From a bacterium (GTDB lineage Bacteria > Zhuqueibacterota > Zhuqueibacteria > Residuimicrobiales > Residuimicrobiaceae): 64,000 nt of DNA. Below are positions 9,331 to 18,429 of this stretch, one piece after another. The translations under genes were made by a program, and so were the position numbers. Location: the NCBI GenBank assembly GCA_029565685.1, contig JAKQNR010000025.1:1-64000 (forward strand), in the 5' to 3' direction. Position 1 is the first letter of the stretch, and every line of letters starts with the position of its first letter. The notes below the pieces were generated by a model that saw only the letters and a list, made by a program, of their open reading frames with translations, ran no database searches and was not told where the DNA came from.

Positions 9331-9843
9331 CTAAAGATTTTTATAAATCCCCAGCACGCCGTTTTTCTCCTCTCCGCTGAACATCATGGTGATGCCCATG
9401 GAACCTTTTTGCGCGTTGAGAGAGCCTCCCGCTTCTCCCAATTCCATCAGCTGGGTTTCCCAGCCCTTATTCTTCAGCTCCTTTTCATAGTCTTTCAGAT
9501 CCTGCATGCCGATATCCGCCAGATGAATGTTGTATTGCCAGGATTCCCCCTGGTTCTGGGTTTGGACGACATGCTTGATGCTGCCGGCGGTGAATTTCGG
9601 CACCTCATCCGTCAGTCTGGATGGCCATTCGCTGGTCTCCGTCAGCTCTGTCTTGCGCCCATCGCTGGTCACTGTAACTTTTTCACCGCGCAGTTTAACG
9701 TCTACGTCCTTGCCGCCGCCCATTTCCAGGGCCCGTTCCATTAATTTTTCCTCAGAGCTTTTTTTACCGCAGCCGGCCGTCATCAGCAGGCTCAGCATCA
9801 GCACGGCGACCAGAATCCCAACCGTTCTTTTTGCACTGCTCAT
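9331..9843 (-). CDS. Small lipoprotein of unknown function
   Basis: 170 residues. The ATG at 9843 is chosen because GGGAGG lies 6 bases upstream and the signal peptide starts there. The sequence has a lipoprotein signal (VLMLSLLMTAGC, Cys at about residue 25), then a charged mature part of about 145 residues. That part contains a WPSRLTDEVPKF segment and an amphipathic helix (LKDYEKELKNKGWETQ). The pattern of a small domain measuring or binding something in the periplasm is common, but I do not recognise a named family. It is the last gene of the minus-strand block, separated from the next upstream gene by about 190 bp, so it may be transcribed independently. Confidence 0.75.
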   Translation of the reverse strand: MSSAKRTVGILVAVLMLSLLMTAGCGKKSSEEKLMERALEMGGGKDVDVKLRGEKVTVTSDGRKTELTETSEWPSRLTDEVPKFTAGSIKHVVQTQNQGESWQYNIHLADIGMQDLKDYEKELKNKGWETQLMELGEAGGSLNAQKGSMGITMMFSGEEKNGVLGIYKNL

Positions 9844-10032
9844 ATTTCCTCCCTTTGCAGAACGCACGCCCTGCGGTTTTTTTGTGGTAGTGCTGTTATT
9901 TCACTCGTACAGCTGAGAGTGTTCAGATCAATGTCAGTCGCTGTTTTGGCTCTCACCATTCCGGGCGCGCAGTGCTTTTACGCACGGCCGCCATCGCGAT
10001 CAAGCAACAGTAGGTTCCTGTCAGAGGATCCC

Positions 10033-10551
10033 TCATTCCTTCAATAGCCCGGCTGCCATCAGGGACCAGTAGATCCTTTGGTCAGAACGGGGATCAGCGC
10101 CTTGGTGCAAAGGGGGGAGGGAAATTTGCATCCGCTTGGGACCGATCAATAGGATGTTTGGACAACAGGGCGTGAGGGAAGAGTAAGCCCACCAGAAGGC
10201 GCCGGCATAGATGCGCTCTTCGCCCACCACCACGACAAAGGGCAATCCATACACCGAGCCTCCTTTGCGCGTCAGCGAATCGAGCGTCGCCTCCATTCCG
10301 GGGGTGAATTCCATCTGATGCGTCTTCCAGTAGTAGGCATTAAGATCGCGGATGGTGATGAACGGCGAGGACGCCAGTTGCAGTTGAGCAACCGGTGTTT
10401 CCCGAATCTGATAGCTGGTCAGGGACGGATCGGCCAGCAGGTAGATCGCCCATTCGTTGAAACCCTCTGAATCGTCGTCCACTCCTCTGCACCCGGGCAG
10501 GACGAGCAGGCAGCACAAGGCCAGCGAGATGCTCAAATTTTTTACGTTCAT
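10033..10551 (-). CDS. Lipoprotein of unknown function
   Basis: 172 residues with a good lipoprotein signal: ISLALCCLLVLPGC, Cys at about residue 21, followed by acidic residues (RGVDDDSEG). GGGAGAG lies upstream of the ATG. The mature part has mixed alpha/beta character with the segment YGLPFVVVVGEERIYAGAFWW. No family recognised. It lies 78 bp downstream of the probable beta-propeller gene at 10630-12069 and is probably the last gene of that minus-strand operon. Confidence 0.7.
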   Translation of the reverse strand: MNVKNLSISLALCCLLVLPGCRGVDDDSEGFNEWAIYLLADPSLTSYQIRETPVAQLQLASSPFITIRDLNAYYWKTHQMEFTPGMEATLDSLTRKGGSVYGLPFVVVVGEERIYAGAFWWAYSSLTPCCPNILLIGPKRMQISLPPLHQGADPRSDQRIYWSLMAAGLLKE

Positions 10552-10629
10552 GATGCGCTCTCCCAGCTGATTGATGCAGGGACAGAGGTACGATTTATTC
10601 AGCGGACCATGCGCATGAAGCGCAACAAC

Positions 10630-12069
10630 TCAGCGCTCCGATTCCGGTATATGAACGACGAGGATGGACGGATCGCCGAACACGTCGCCGCCCTGCGGGT
10701 CATATTCGGCGAAAGCGCCGTTGAGAACCAGAAAGAGCGTTTCCCCCTTGTCGTCCATAACCACGCTGAAAGTCCCTCCTGGAATATAGCCATATTTTTC
10801 ATAATAGAAGGGGTGTAAAAAAGCCAGCACTTTGCGTTCGCCGCTGTGGGTGTTGTATTGAATGAGCGGAGCGCCCTCCAGATAGGCTTGTCCATGAGCC
10901 GCCGGCATATAATAGACATACTTTTCATCCGGACTCATAGCCAGGCTGGTGGTATAGCGGTGTGGGCCGGGCCAACAGTCGCCTAAATCTTGCACCCGGT
11001 CCTTTTCCGGATAAAAGCTGAACAATCGTCCGCCCAGCGACACGGCGATGAACGAGCCGTCCTTTCTCTTAGAACGGATATGCGCCCGCATCTGTGCGCG
11101 GTCATCGGCGATGGTGTCCGGAGGCACGGTTGCGTTCATCTTGAAAAAGCGATTTTTGACCGGATCGTACCTGATCATATGAACGCTTGAATCCTGTCGC
11201 AGATTATTCGTCGAGTACACCAGTCCGGTCTCTTCGTCGATCAACATGGTGCGCCAGTACCAGCGCAAGCCCGGCGGCGGATAGCCTGCCCAGCGGATCC
11301 GGCGGGTGCTGACGTCAAAGGCGAGGAACTCGCCGAACATACCCACGGCATACATCATTCCGCGCCGGGTGTCCAGCCGATGATAGGGCCAGGAGGCTCT
11401 CGGTACCGGCACGCCGTAATCGGTGAATCGCCCGTTCATCACATTGTAGCTCAGCAGGCAACCGCCCTCATAGCCGCTGAGAAATTCTTTTTCCGAGGGC
11501 TCGGGATACTGGCACCAATAAGTGCAGAAAAACAGCTCGTCCTGGTTGTAGAAATCGAGCCAGCCGTGAATCTTGCCGTCGCCGTACTCTGCGTCCGCCC
11601 GTCCCAGAGCTGCGTTGATCTCCGGCAGTCTTCTAATCGATCGGCTGACGGCGTCATATTCGAACAGATACAGCAGGGGCTTGTAGAAGCGGTGGCTGCC
11701 GATGGCGGAAAAAAATTTTTTCGTCGTTGAGTGATAAGCGCCCTGCGACCAATTGGACCAGACGCCGGAAAAATAGCCGTCGGGCGGTTGGTCGAAAAAA
11801 CGCGGTTGCACGGGCGCCAGAACGAACTCGATTTCCGGCGGCGTGGCGGCGACCGTGAATCCCGTCCATCGGCTGATGCTGGAAGGGGGAGCCAGCATTC
11901 GCTGCGAGCGGTCGATCACCGCCTGCCGGCTGAAACGTAAACCTCGTTGATCCTGTTTTTCCACCAGCGCTTTGCGTTTGGCTTCTGCGGGCGCCAATTC
12001 CTGCGCCAGGGATGAAACCGTCAAGGTTATCGCCAGCCAAAGAAAAAAATGGAATGGATGCCTGTTCAT
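10630..12069 (-). CDS. Secreted probable beta-propeller protein
   Basis: About 479 residues from the ATG at 12069, which directly precedes a signal peptide (FHFFLWLAITLTVSSLAQ). Repeating units of four strands can be seen: LLYLFEYDAVSRSIRRLPE, GCLLSYNVMNGRFTDYG, EFLAFDVSTRRIRWAG, HMIRYDPVKNRFFKM, RLFSFYPEKDRVQDLG and PLIQYNTHSGERKVLAF. Each has an aromatic-Y/F-D/N pattern ending in a turn, as in six- or seven-bladed propellers. This arrangement is shared with several families of uncharacterised secreted propellers and some lyases; no active site can be pointed out. It lies between the SGNH hydrolase gene and a lipoprotein gene in the same orientation. Confidence 0.7.
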   Translation of the reverse strand: MNRHPFHFFLWLAITLTVSSLAQELAPAEAKRKALVEKQDQRGLRFSRQAVIDRSQRMLAPPSSISRWTGFTVAATPPEIEFVLAPVQPRFFDQPPDGYFSGVWSNWSQGAYHSTTKKFFSAIGSHRFYKPLLYLFEYDAVSRSIRRLPEINAALGRADAEYGDGKIHGWLDFYNQDELFFCTYWCQYPEPSEKEFLSGYEGGCLLSYNVMNGRFTDYGVPVPRASWPYHRLDTRRGMMYAVGMFGEFLAFDVSTRRIRWAGYPPPGLRWYWRTMLIDEETGLVYSTNNLRQDSSVHMIRYDPVKNRFFKMNATVPPDTIADDRAQMRAHIRSKRKDGSFIAVSLGGRLFSFYPEKDRVQDLGDCWPGPHRYTTSLAMSPDEKYVYYMPAAHGQAYLEGAPLIQYNTHSGERKVLAFLHPFYYEKYGYIPGGTFSVVMDDKGETLFLVLNGAFAEYDPQGGDVFGDPSILVVHIPESER

Positions 12070-12194
12070 GCCACGCCCTATCTTGACAAACTGCAAGAAA
12101 TAAATAGTCGGTTGAACAATTTCTGTTCGCTGATTTTTTCTCCTTCGATCGCCTTGTGGCGAACAATGCGCACTCGAGCAAATTCGATCGCTCC

Positions 12195-12956
12195 TTACTC
12201 GTGCGGCGGCGTTTCACCAGGGGTCAGATATTTCATGATCTCTTCCGCGATCAGCGCATGCCCTGCTTCATTGGGATGGTTGACCTGCGACATATAACGC
12301 TTTAGACTGTCGCCTTGAGCAACCTGCCGCTGAAATCGTGCATAGCTGTCGGCAAGGCCGATGCCGTATTTTTCCGCCAGCGATCTGATCTGCTGTGCAT
12401 GGCGGGCCAGGCCGCTGGTTGAATCCAGAATCGCCACGCGCTGATCGGGGGAAGGGGTTATAAGGATGATTTTGCTTTTTCGTTTTATCGCTTTTTGGAT
12501 CATGCGTTCCCACGCCGCCCGAGAGCGATCGAGTCCTGCGGCTACGTCGTTCAGCGCATAATCGATGAACAGCACGTCCGGCTTGTGATTGAGAACATCG
12601 GACTCGAACCGCTTTTCGCCGCTGATCGCGTTTTCCCCGCCGATGGCGGTGATGATCACATTGACCACCGCATAGGGGTAGAGCGTTTTCACCTGCTTGA
12701 GCACCTGATGGGGATAAGACGCTGACGTATGGACCGCCGGCGTTTTAAAATATCCAGCCGGCACCGAGTGTCCATGAAAAACCAGATGAATGGTTTTATT
12801 GCCCGGCCATGGCTGCTGCAGCGCTTCTTTGACTTTTTGCAGATACTGGGCAGGGTCCGCGATGCCGCCCCCCGCGTTCGACAAACCCGTTATGCAAAAG
12901 AGCGCGCCGCACGCCCAAACCATTTTCCACAGATTTGTATGCGCACACTGTGCCAT
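12195..12956 (-). CDS. SGNH/GDSL-type esterase, secreted
   Basis: About 253 residues. The ATG at 12956 follows GGGAAG at good spacing and begins a signal-like segment (MVWACGALFCITGLSNA). SGNH blocks are visible: block I as VFHGHSVPAG (His in place of the usual Asp of GDS, with Ser the nucleophile), block III as AIGGENAI (the Asn), block II/IV around PDVLFIDYALND, and block V as HPNEAGHALIAEEI with the catalytic His. Such enzymes deacetylate or de-esterify glycans. It lies 41 bp downstream of the GH36 gene, so a role removing acetyl groups from the same substrate is a reasonable inference. Confidence 0.8.
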   Translation of the reverse strand: MAQCAHTNLWKMVWACGALFCITGLSNAGGGIADPAQYLQKVKEALQQPWPGNKTIHLVFHGHSVPAGYFKTPAVHTSASYPHQVLKQVKTLYPYAVVNVIITAIGGENAISGEKRFESDVLNHKPDVLFIDYALNDVAAGLDRSRAAWERMIQKAIKRKSKIILITPSPDQRVAILDSTSGLARHAQQIRSLAEKYGIGLADSYARFQRQVAQGDSLKRYMSQVNHPNEAGHALIAEEIMKYLTPGETPPHE

Positions 12957-12997
12957 GTTGATCTTCCCGCTGAAAGTGAGCCGCGCCTTTCGTCTGT

Positions 12998-15232
12998 CTA
13001 GGGCAACGCTCGGATTTCGAACAGCCATCCGTCATAAAGCCTGTTTCCTTGAACGGTGAATCCTTTATTCATCAGTTCATGGCCGCTCATGGTCGCCACC
13101 GGTCTGCCCTCCGGCGCGCTCAGGATTCGATAGCGGCGACCCGCATCCAGATAAGGGACCGCGATCTTGCGACTCTGCTCGATCGCCCCGTGGCGGAACA
13201 CGCCGACAATGCCTCCGGAACGGGTGTCGGTGTTGATCCGCGCCCACCCGTCCCACGCCCCGGCCGCCGGTTCGCCCAAACCGGGCAGATCCTGACGGTA
13301 CATCATATAGTCGTAGCGGTTCTGCATCTGCCGCAGCCAATCCGCATAGCGTTTGAATTCCGCGCGGGTCGCTTTGGAGAGTTGTCGCGGATCACCCAGC
13401 ATGATGGGCAGCGTTCCGGCCAGCGATTTCAGGTAAAGAAGGGCATCCGGATCATCCATGCGCGGATTGCCGATGACCAGGGAGGCTGCGGGGATGGCCG
13501 GCGAACGCCACCAGGCCATGTGCCGTACGCGCAGGTTGCCGACCGGAGTCGGTTCATAAAAATTGGACAGCCAGTTGCCCTCGGCGTGTTTGCACATGGC
13601 GTAATCAATGGCCTGCAGCTTGCCCACGGTTTCAAACGTGCAGTCGATGAACACCTCGGGAGCCGAATCGTGCACCTGGTCGAACATCCCGTACAACTTT
13701 TCAAAGCTCATCAACAGCGCCTCTTCACGGTCTTTGTGCAAGTGCCCGTTGGCATAGCAGCCGCTGATGCGCTTGTCATAGGTGTAAGGGCTGGTCACCA
13801 CCGCCAGATCCAGCTTGGCGTAGGCGAGGCCGTACTGGTGGATGAATTTGAGAATGACCTCGCGCATGTGATCCGGCCAGCCGGTGGAAAAGCACCCTGA
13901 GGCGTTATCCCGGTCGCCCGCCTGGTGCAGGTAGAGGATTTCGCCCTCTTGGTCACGGACCCAATAGTGTGGAAATTCGGCAAAGGTTTTGGAGGTTTTC
14001 GCTACGGTACCTAGGCTGATCCACAGACCGGGTTTCATGCCCAATTGTTTGATGTGATCAAAGACCGGTTTCAGCCCTCGGGGAAATTTAATGGGATCGA
14101 TAAGCCAGTCGCCGCACTGCTTATGCCAGGTTTTTTCCACGCTCGAATCGTTGTTGGCCAGAGTGAACCAGCCGGCGTCGATAATAAACTCTTCGATGCC
14201 GCACTCGGCGGCCGCTTCGACCAGTTCATGGATCAGTTTTTCATCGATCCGGTCTTGAAAAGGGACCCAGGTGTTATAGACGAACACCGGTTTGGTTTTT
14301 ATTTTCGCCAGGCGAATGCCCATATGTCTGCGGACAAAATCGGCCACCGCACCTTGGACCACGGCAAATGGATCATGACTGTCGCGATACAGGCCGATGA
14401 AGGTCCAGGGCGTGTCCCAGCTCTGCCCGGGCTTGAGCCATTTGCGAAATCCATAGTCCTGGTCCGGGTAGGTGAGGCCCACGGTCACCGTGTTGCCATC
14501 GAGGTTGACGGCGGTTCTTTTGGTGACGCCCGGCGTTTCGTTGCCGAGCACCACTCCGCGGCTGTTAAAGATGTCGTGTACCACCACCACCGGGTCGTCC
14601 CAGTTGCCGAGATAAGGCCCGATACGGCGTTGGCGCGCATAGTTGGCCAGCAGCACTGTCTGCGTCTCGAACCAGGCGGTGTTAAGCCGTTCGACATCCA
14701 CTGCCTCTAATTTCAACTCGTGGATGCCGCTGTTTTCAAACGTCAGCTTTTTGCGGATGATGGGAAGGCCGGGATAAAGCAGATAGGTGATGCTCAGCGT
14801 CAAGTTGCGCAGACGAGGGTCCTTGGAGGTGAGGGTCATTCGTACGCCCTTTCCCTGCAGATCGTCCGTCGCCTCCTCGATGCGGTGGATGCGCCAGGGG
14901 CCGCGTCCGCTAAAAGTCTGGCCTTCGAGACAAAAGCCGAACTCCTCAGGCGGCGGCGCCTTGCGGTAGCGATGCGTCTGGCCCCAGGCGCCCTGGTCGT
15001 CCTTTTCCATATAGTCCGGTTGGTCCACGGCGACATAATTGCGGTCGACCCCTTTGAGCTTGAGCGATACTGTGGCAGCGCCCAGGGTGTCCTGGATCAG
15101 CACCGTGCGTTGAATGAGACCGTTGTCAAGGACCACACGATGATGATCCCAGCGTGCATAGGGCGTGGTTTGGCTGCTAAGCGTTCCAACCAGCGCCGCA
15201 ACGAGTGGGAGAGGGAAAAGCCAGGATCTCAT
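12998..15232 (-). CDS. Alpha-galactosidase-like GH36 enzyme, secreted
   Basis: 744 residues starting at an ATG behind GGAGAAATC, with a signal peptide (WLFPLPLVAALVGTLSSQ). The N-terminal half is the large beta-supersandwich typical of clan GH-D. The TIM barrel starts near FVYNTWVPFQDRIDEKLI and includes EFIIDAGWF. YAKLDLAVV holds the expected nucleophile Asp of the K-x-D motif. The acid/base region, usually C-x-S-GGGR-x-D, reads IDCTFETVGKLQAIDYAM, with the Asp of AIDYAM as a candidate. This departure suggests a GH36 subgroup with altered specificity. The C-terminal domain is a beta-sandwich. Part of a minus-strand gene row with esterase, PHP hydrolase and beta-helix protein. Confidence 0.85.
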   Translation of the reverse strand: MRSWLFPLPLVAALVGTLSSQTTPYARWDHHRVVLDNGLIQRTVLIQDTLGAATVSLKLKGVDRNYVAVDQPDYMEKDDQGAWGQTHRYRKAPPPEEFGFCLEGQTFSGRGPWRIHRIEEATDDLQGKGVRMTLTSKDPRLRNLTLSITYLLYPGLPIIRKKLTFENSGIHELKLEAVDVERLNTAWFETQTVLLANYARQRRIGPYLGNWDDPVVVVHDIFNSRGVVLGNETPGVTKRTAVNLDGNTVTVGLTYPDQDYGFRKWLKPGQSWDTPWTFIGLYRDSHDPFAVVQGAVADFVRRHMGIRLAKIKTKPVFVYNTWVPFQDRIDEKLIHELVEAAAECGIEEFIIDAGWFTLANNDSSVEKTWHKQCGDWLIDPIKFPRGLKPVFDHIKQLGMKPGLWISLGTVAKTSKTFAEFPHYWVRDQEGEILYLHQAGDRDNASGCFSTGWPDHMREVILKFIHQYGLAYAKLDLAVVTSPYTYDKRISGCYANGHLHKDREEALLMSFEKLYGMFDQVHDSAPEVFIDCTFETVGKLQAIDYAMCKHAEGNWLSNFYEPTPVGNLRVRHMAWWRSPAIPAASLVIGNPRMDDPDALLYLKSLAGTLPIMLGDPRQLSKATRAEFKRYADWLRQMQNRYDYMMYRQDLPGLGEPAAGAWDGWARINTDTRSGGIVGVFRHGAIEQSRKIAVPYLDAGRRYRILSAPEGRPVATMSGHELMNKGFTVQGNRLYDGWLFEIRALP

Positions 15233-15310
15233 GATTTCTCCGGGTTTATTAATCTGCCGATCGCACCGGCGCCTGGCCGGCGTAGGCGATGATCTGATTT
15301 GCCGTACGGT

Positions 15311-16912
15311 TCAGCTCTTTTCCACCCAGACCGGACTGGACCAGGCCAATTGACCGTTTTTTTGCAGCACGCGCACATAATACCAATGGACTTCATCTGT
15401 ATCCGCTCTGTCGTTAAAACTGAACTCGGTCTGGTAATGCGCCGAGAACACCAGCGGTTGAATCCGCAGGGATTCCGCTGGAAACGGCCCGGTAAAAAGA
15501 ATATCGTTGTGCTGCGCGAACTCGGCCAGAGATTTTTCAAAGGCGTGCGGCTGCGGTTGATGCACGGTCAACGAAATCCGGGTTTCGGAATTTCCAGAGA
15601 GACACAACACCACGGCGTTGGTGGGATTTTCCGCAAAGGCTTCTCTGCGCGAGGTGTAGGACTGAACCGAACAGCCGGCGGCTGTTTTGTTTTTTATCCG
15701 GTTTCTTTTCTCTTCGGAGAACGGGCCTGATTGGAAGCAGGGATGAACATCGAGCAGAGCGCCGTCTGAAATTTTAATGTCAAAGTCCCAGTCGCAGATC
15801 CTGGCAAGATCCATGGCGGCCCAGGGTCCCCAGCCGAACTCGATGCGCAGCAGCACCGGTTGGTCCCAGCAGCGGGCGTCCACACTCCGGTCACAAGGGA
15901 AATTCCGTTGGATGACCTGGTTGTTTTTTAGAACTTCGATGCGGTCCAGCGCATCCCACCCTTTGACCCGGATCGACCCTTCTCTCTCCTGCGAGAAAGA
16001 AATCGCTTCGCCCATATAGCGGTTGTTCAGTCTAAAGTCCAGTTGAATGCGGTCACCGCTCACTCCATAGGTGCGTCGTTTTCTGATCGCCTCCAGCACT
16101 GATTCGCGGGAGAGGTCCTGAGCCCACACAGCCGCCAGGCCTTCCCCATAAGCGCCCGGATAGCCGAGATGGTCATCGGTGCTGGCGATGACGCCGATGC
16201 GTTTGCCGCAGGCCAGCGCATGCTGCAGGGTGTTTTTGCTCCAACAGCCGCCTAGAGAATGCCGGAGGTAGGGGAACGGTGCGTTCGGCTGTTCCGCGTT
16301 GCCGTGCTCCGAATAGATCTCGAGAACCGGGGAGACGGATTCATCGAGGAAATCCAAGTTGGCGCCCCGGTGGCCCTGACGGTAACCTGGATGATGGGGG
16401 ATCAACAGGGCTTTGCAAGCCACGGCGAATTTTTTCAAATCCGTCAAGTCGTTGAGGAGCTTCATTTCGGATCGGTCGTCGGGAAAAAGGATGCAATAGT
16501 CGCCGTAAAAGCTCGAGTGCCATTCCCAGCCCGGAAAGGTCACAAAACGGCCCGGCTGATTGTACTCGGCGGTGATGCGTTGAACGTCTGGCCAGAGCGT
16601 TTTGGTTCTTTTGAAGCCGTTCACCCATTTAAGGTGCCGGTCGCCCTCCATCAGCGGCATGTCGTGCCACTGGGCGTGAGGCGTGAGAGCGAAAAAATCG
16701 AGATGGCTGTGGGCGATGTCGAAGGCCCGTTGCAGCGATCCTTTGGCATAGCCGACGTCATTGTGGTTGTGCAGGTCGCCGAAAAATACTCGATAGGCGT
16801 TCTGCGCCGGCGGGTCTTTGTGCTTTGCCGCGGCTTGACGTACGTGGCTGGAGAACGCGGCAGTGCAGAACGCGCTGTGTAGAAATCCACGCCGGTTTAT
16901 TCTGAGGCTCAT
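15311..16912 (-). CDS. Tat-exported PHP/DUF3604-like metal-dependent hydrolase
   Basis: About 533 residues. The ATG at 16912 has GGAGGG just upstream. The N-terminus (RINRRGFLHSAFCTAAF) is a twin-arginine signal. The body has metal-binding signatures of the PHP superfamily: GDLHNHNDVG (HxH), LTPHAQWHD, LIPHHPGYR and ASTDDHLGYPG. The run DDHLGYPGAYGEGLAAVWA and the following RRTYGVSGDRIQLDF match DUF3604-type proteins. These are uncharacterised or phosphoesterase-like hydrolases folded around two or three metal ions. The last 170 residues are beta-rich. It sits between the beta-helix and GH36 genes with gaps under 80 bp, consistent with one operon. Substrate unknown. Confidence 0.8.
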   Translation of the reverse strand: MSLRINRRGFLHSAFCTAAFSSHVRQAAAKHKDPPAQNAYRVFFGDLHNHNDVGYAKGSLQRAFDIAHSHLDFFALTPHAQWHDMPLMEGDRHLKWVNGFKRTKTLWPDVQRITAEYNQPGRFVTFPGWEWHSSFYGDYCILFPDDRSEMKLLNDLTDLKKFAVACKALLIPHHPGYRQGHRGANLDFLDESVSPVLEIYSEHGNAEQPNAPFPYLRHSLGGCWSKNTLQHALACGKRIGVIASTDDHLGYPGAYGEGLAAVWAQDLSRESVLEAIRKRRTYGVSGDRIQLDFRLNNRYMGEAISFSQEREGSIRVKGWDALDRIEVLKNNQVIQRNFPCDRSVDARCWDQPVLLRIEFGWGPWAAMDLARICDWDFDIKISDGALLDVHPCFQSGPFSEEKRNRIKNKTAAGCSVQSYTSRREAFAENPTNAVVLCLSGNSETRISLTVHQPQPHAFEKSLAEFAQHNDILFTGPFPAESLRIQPLVFSAHYQTEFSFNDRADTDEVHWYYVRVLQKNGQLAWSSPVWVEKS

Positions 16913-16978
16913 GGTTCCCTCCATGGATTGGTGTTATGATTCCGGCTGATGCTTCTGCTGCATTTTGGGGGCGTGTTG

Positions 16979-18232
16979 TTATTTTTCCATTGTTACGTTT
17001 TCCAGCTCTTCTCCCTCAATCACTACGAGGTCCTTTTCGCCGAGGAATTGGTTCTGACGGATGACGATATTTTTTGCCGCCGCTGTTTCAATCCGGACGG
17101 CCGCTATCTGTGAGTTTGAGGTGTATACAATATTGTTGGAGATGAGGTAATCGCGGGTGAGGGTGTTGGTCGGATCATGGGCGCTGTTGATGGTGATGTT
17201 TGCATTCCACAACTGTTCTTTTTTTGCGCCGTTGGCTTTGCGGCCGTTATAGGTGAAATGATTTCCCGTGACGATCAGGCCGGTGCAGTTCGGCGCCCAC
17301 AGGCCCTCTCGTCCACTGTGGGCGATGATATTGCCCTGCAGGAGACAGTCCTTCGAGCCGCGCTCGATGGTCACGCCGCGCGATCCGTTATTGAGGATGA
17401 GGTTGTCGGAAGCGCAGACGTTTTCGCAAGTTTCAAGAAAATAGCCGCCCATGCGCGCCGCATAGACCCGGTTGTGCACAAAGGCGCCCTCGCGGCAGCG
17501 GTAAAAATGGGTGCCGTCGGAGCGGGAACGTTCGAGCCGGCATCCGCGCACCGTGAAATCCTGCACATAGTACAGAGCGATCAGCCCCTGATCCTGGCGG
17601 CTGCTGTTTGTTTCCGGCCCGGGCCGGCCGGAAAGATAATCGCCGTACTCGTTGCACCCCTCCTCGGCGACCACGTCGGTGATCCAAATATCTTTTGCCC
17701 AGGCGTCCGCTGCGGCGAAAACGCCGACGGCATTGCTGGTCAGGTGATGAAAATACATTTCCTGAATGCGGATTTTTTCACAGCGGCCGGTGAGATGGAT
17801 GCCTCTGATGTTGACGCCCTCCGGCCAGCGCTCCACAGGGCCGCAGACTTCGCCGCCGATGAACGCCACCTGCTGCAGGTCCCTGCCATGAAACGCCTGT
17901 CCATCTTCTGTGCACTCCTTGCGCAGCTGAAAGACCGCGCCATGCATCAGCAGGGTGAGGTGGGAGTGCAGCTGCAGCCCTTTCTCGTCCAGGGCATAGA
18001 TCATGGGCGGAAAGAAAAGGGTAAGCCGTTTTCCGGCGGCTGCGTCCAGAGCGCGTTGCAGGTGGAGTTGGTAACTGACAGAGCCGTCCTTCGAAAACCC
18101 CTTCGGCAAAAAGTCCGTCACCGAGATAAAAGAGTGCGAGGCAGTCGCTGGATGAGTCTGCCGCAGACCGGTGCAGGAGAAAAAGCAGACGATGGAGCAC
18201 GCTGGCAACCAAAGTAAAGTTTTTTTTGCCAT
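16979..18232 (-). CDS. Right-handed beta-helix (pectate-lyase-like) lipoprotein
   Basis: 417 residues; GGGAGG precedes the ATG by 10 bases. The N-terminus (LLWLPACSIVCFFSC) looks like a lipoprotein signal. After VTDFLPKGFSKDGSVSYQLHLQRAL (pectate_lyase_3-like opening: D-G...A-Q-A-L) there are successive helix coils: FIGGEVCGPVE, IRIQEMYFHHLTSN, FTVRGCRLERSRSDG, FVHNRVYAARMGGYF, CASDNLILNNGSRGV, LLQGNIIAHSGREG and LIVTGNHFTYNGRKA. Such proteins are usually polysaccharide lyases, epimerases or glycosidases; no catalytic residue can be assigned. First gene of the predicted minus-strand operon running to 10033. Confidence 0.82.
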   Translation of the reverse strand: MAKKTLLWLPACSIVCFFSCTGLRQTHPATASHSFISVTDFLPKGFSKDGSVSYQLHLQRALDAAAGKRLTLFFPPMIYALDEKGLQLHSHLTLLMHGAVFQLRKECTEDGQAFHGRDLQQVAFIGGEVCGPVERWPEGVNIRGIHLTGRCEKIRIQEMYFHHLTSNAVGVFAAADAWAKDIWITDVVAEEGCNEYGDYLSGRPGPETNSSRQDQGLIALYYVQDFTVRGCRLERSRSDGTHFYRCREGAFVHNRVYAARMGGYFLETCENVCASDNLILNNGSRGVTIERGSKDCLLQGNIIAHSGREGLWAPNCTGLIVTGNHFTYNGRKANGAKKEQLWNANITINSAHDPTNTLTRDYLISNNIVYTSNSQIAAVRIETAAAKNIVIRQNQFLGEKDLVVIEGEELENVTMEK

Positions 18233-18324
18233 GCTAAACCAGCCTCCCGTGGTTTAGTGCATGATGTCGGATCTATGAAACGGTCGAGCGTCGTGACTGC
18301 GATAGCCGAGATCCAACGCATGAC

Positions 18325-18344
18325 TGGTCGGTCAAAAACGACCA
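18325..18344. promoter_or_regulatory. Operator-like palindrome at the beta-helix operon start site
   Basis: TGGTCG (18325-18330) and CGACCA (18339-18344) form a perfect 6+6 inverted repeat with 8 bp between. It lies immediately downstream of the -10 box at 18352, that is over the expected transcription start on the minus strand, where a repressor would block initiation. Confidence 0.45.
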
Positions 18345-18351
18345 TAGAAAC

Positions 18352-18380
18352 ATTTTATTGAATTTTAATTTTCAATTCAA
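18352..18380 (-). promoter_or_regulatory. Sigma-70 type promoter of the beta-helix/GH36 operon
   Basis: Minus strand TTGAAT (18380-18375), 17 bp, TAAAAT (18357-18352). The predicted start is near 18345, with a leader of about 110 nt before the ATG at 18232. Confidence 0.5.
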
Positions 18381-18429
18381 GCAAAATCAATGTGCCGGCA
18401 AGATGGGCGGAAAACCCTTTCCTGCGGTT

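Noticed and set aside
17177-18217. Long open frame antisense to the beta-helix gene
   Set aside because: The minus-strand protein has a signal and repeat coils; the plus frame has neither.
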